Of a stretch of 10,584 bases of DNA, positions 9,097 through 10,584 are shown one piece after another. Below the pieces are notes generated by a model. The model worked only from the letters and a program-made list of their open reading frames with translations, had not been told where the DNA came from and did no database searches. Source of the stretch: an uncultured Planctomycetaceae bacterium (lineage in GTDB: Bacteria > Planctomycetota > Planctomycetia > Planctomycetales > Planctomycetaceae); NCBI GenBank assembly GCA_903921605.1, contig CAIXQV010001129.1, positions 1-10,584 on the forward strand. The letters are read 5' to 3'. Position 1 is the first letter of the stretch. The number at the start of each line of letters is the position of its first letter. The position numbers were made by a program, and so were the translations under genes.

Positions 9097-9798
9097 TTAA
9101 TGGCACCTTAATGCGAGGAGGTCTTTCGGAGTACCAATCAGGTCAACGGCAGCCTCATGATCGTCAAAAAGTCCCGTGACCCTCAGAAGCAAATCACCCT
9201 CTGGGCACAGGGCGATTGCTAGTGACATCCAGTCAACGCTAGTCCGCGTGAGGCCATCTTCTTTTGGAAAACTGTGACAAAAGATTTGACCAATCGACGA
9301 CCCGAGCGTGATATCGTTGCGACGGCTGAAAATGATCGCAAAGGAAGGACACGTTCTTGCAGCGTTGGTCGCCATTTCAATAAGCCCGTCGGTGATTTCC
9401 AATAAGCCCGCATACCGCACTTTGGTACCGCATTTGATCTCAATCTCATCACTTCTCGTACCGGACGGAGTAGCTTCGATGAGATTCCGATGGTTCTTCC
9501 AAAGCCGTTGATGAAGCACTACTCTTGTGGCCTCTCGCCACGGGCCATCTGCAACAAAAAGCCAACCCTTATAGGGTTCTTCGCAGTATGCACTTATTAG
9601 GGAAAATGCCTTTTTGCCACAAGCGGCGGCAAGGTCTGTCAGCTTCAGAGAAGCATCTGATTTCTCACTGATGAATGTAACTGCTCCCAATTGGGGAACT
9701 GCCGTTGAATCTTGCACGGTTTTTGGGCGGTGGAAGAGCAACGACCGATTATCGGTGAACAAATCTGGCGAATCTAAAACTGACACTTCAATAGTCAT
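9097..9798 (-). CDS. Probable cognate immunity protein of the upstream polymorphic toxin, no recognised family
   Basis: Predicted 233-residue protein without signal peptide or membrane segment, so probably cytoplasmic. The ATG at 9798 is chosen because GGAGG sits five bases upstream and because it overlaps the toxin gene by 11 bases (9788-9798), a typical toxin-immunity coupling; the frame is open further upstream but only inside toxin coding sequence. It begins MTIEVSVLDSPDLF, has a central segment with many aromatic residues (EEPYKGWLFVADGPWREA), and ends LLLRVTGLFDDHEAAVDLI. I recognise no domain. The immunity role is inferred from position alone: immediately downstream of and translationally coupled to the toxin tip. 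It could otherwise be an accessory or chaperone. The mobile element begins about 55 bases after its stop. Confidence 0.7.
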   Translation of the reverse strand: MTIEVSVLDSPDLFTDNRSLLFHRPKTVQDSTAVPQLGAVTFISEKSDASLKLTDLAAACGKKAFSLISAYCEEPYKGWLFVADGPWREATRVVLHQRLWKNHRNLIEATPSGTRSDEIEIKCGTKVRYAGLLEITDGLIEMATNAARTCPSFAIIFSRRNDITLGSSIGQIFCHSFPKEDGLTRTSVDWMSLAIALCPEGDLLLRVTGLFDDHEAAVDLIGTPKDLLALRCH

Positions 9799-10584
9799 AG
9801 TGACCTCCGGATTCATCGTTAAAGTGTGCCCCTCGATTCTGCGCATTATTGGGGCCGAAATTGTGTCCTCCAGCATCGTCGCGGATCCTAATCGTCTTGA
9901 TCCCACCGCCAGAAGCAGGGACGTCATATTCGTATACCCTGCCTGTTTGCACATTTCCTCTTCGGTCGAGATTCGGGAGAACTCGACTGGGTTGCTGGCT
10001 CGTTGGAATTCCGGATTCTCTTTTTGCTTGCTTGAAAGCCCCGCTTCTCCCGGAATTTGCAGGGCTCAGGTTTGGCGGTCTGCTTGAAGGATTTTTTGAC
10101 ACCCGAAACGGCAACGGATTCGAGTACAGAACATTTGGATTGTACGGCGTAACCGTGATTCGATACGACGAAAGTTCCGCCCATGCCGAGCTTGCAAACT
10201 GGTTGACATGTCCTCGTGCGGCACTGCCGACGGTGGACCAGTGGGTGAGTGCTTCTGCCGGAACCGCATTGTACCCGACATAGCCACCAACCATTCCGGC
10301 AATTGGAGATCCGACTGCCGTCAATCGTTGCGAGCCGGAAAGGCTGCCCCAGTTATCATACGTATCAATCGCGTGGTAACCCATCGTGATCGCACCGTAT
10401 CCAAAAAGTCCGGTTTGAGCGGCTAAAGCACCGTACCCGGTAAACCCTCCAATCGCCGCATTTGCCCGAGCAAACGCCGCTCCCGTTACAAACCCGAAGG
10501 TCGCCGTCCCAGCGATATTTCCCCCTGCATAGAAGTAGCTATCCTGGTTTGCCCCTGTAAAGCCGTTGCCGTACAACTGCGTTG
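9788..10584 (-). CDS. C-terminal end of a polymorphic (Rhs-like) toxin with a His-rich nuclease-like tip (5' part outside window)
   Basis: About 264 C-terminal residues of a longer protein; the frame is open through the right edge. The first part is Gly/Ala-rich and hydrophobic (FYAGGNIAGTATFGFVTGAAF, then VGSPIAGMVGGYVGYNA), like the pre-toxin segment that follows the Rhs core. A Pro/Ser/Asn-rich linker follows (NPSSRPPNLSPANSGRSG). The last 60 residues are a compact tip with one Glu and three His in order: E in VYEYDV (9929-9931), H in GGHNFGP (9863-9865), H in RGAHFND (9824-9826) and H in GGHYDY (9800-9802). That order and spacing fit the HNH/endonuclease VII-type toxin group with E-H-H-H motifs, so DNA cleavage in a competitor or neighbour cell is the likely role. 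The Rhs shell itself is not visible here, so the carrier type is inferred. The stop overlaps the next gene. Confidence 0.75.
   Translation of the reverse strand, partial: TQLYGNGFTGANQDSYFYAGGNIAGTATFGFVTGAAFARANAAIGGFTGYGALAAQTGLFGYGAITMGYHAIDTYDNWGSLSGSQRLTAVGSPIAGMVGGYVGYNAVPAEALTHWSTVGSAARGHVNQFASSAWAELSSYRITVTPYNPNVLYSNPLPFRVSKNPSSRPPNLSPANSGRSGAFKQAKRESGIPTSQQPSRVLPNLDRRGNVQTGRVYEYDVPASGGGIKTIRIRDDAGGHNFGPNNAQNRGAHFNDESGGHYDY

Noticed and set aside
9799..9954. Longer N-terminus of the immunity gene from an ATG at 9954
   Set aside because: It would lie wholly inside the toxin coding sequence and lacks a ribosome site, while the ATG at 9798 has GGAGG.

Overview
This window looks like a piece of a Planctomycetota chromosome. 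The lineage call is an inference. It rests on the look of the REP-associated transposase, in particular its long C-terminal extension, and on the mix of large two-component and Rhs-type genes; no rRNA or other marker gene is present. No tRNA, rRNA or CRISPR array was seen.

Left part (1-3412) is a peroxide-defence locus. A LysR-type regulator on the minus strand (1-845, 3' end outside the window) has the two OxyR redox cysteines at the OxyR spacing. It is divergent from katG (1037-3412), a bifunctional catalase-peroxidase. The 191-bp spacer holds a good oxyR promoter whose -35 box overlaps a cluster of ATGCAT repeats, a likely shared operator. KatG carries an export signal, but a second start with its own Shine-Dalgarno lies at the point where ordinary cytoplasmic KatGs begin.

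Middle part (3413-7417): about 600 bases without a gene hold two strong hairpins and a perfect dyad containing a -35-like TTGACG. Then comes a large soluble hybrid sensor kinase, GAF-PAS-PAS-PAS-HisKA-HATPase-REC-HPt. It is split into two reading frames inside the third PAS domain exactly at a run of seven T (5564-5570). A -1 shift there restores one 1133-residue protein. Sequencing error, a real lesion and programmed slippage are all possible.

Right part (7418-10584) is accessory and reads on the minus strand from the right edge inwards. It holds the end of a polymorphic (Rhs-like) toxin with a His-rich nuclease-like tip, then an overlapping gene for a probable cognate immunity protein of no recognised family. 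Next is a REP-associated (Y1, HUH) transposase gene flanked by 13-bp near-perfect inverted repeats, then a 5'-truncated gene remnant and a possible 20-codon ORF. The likely history is a toxin/immunity cassette broken into by the mobile element.
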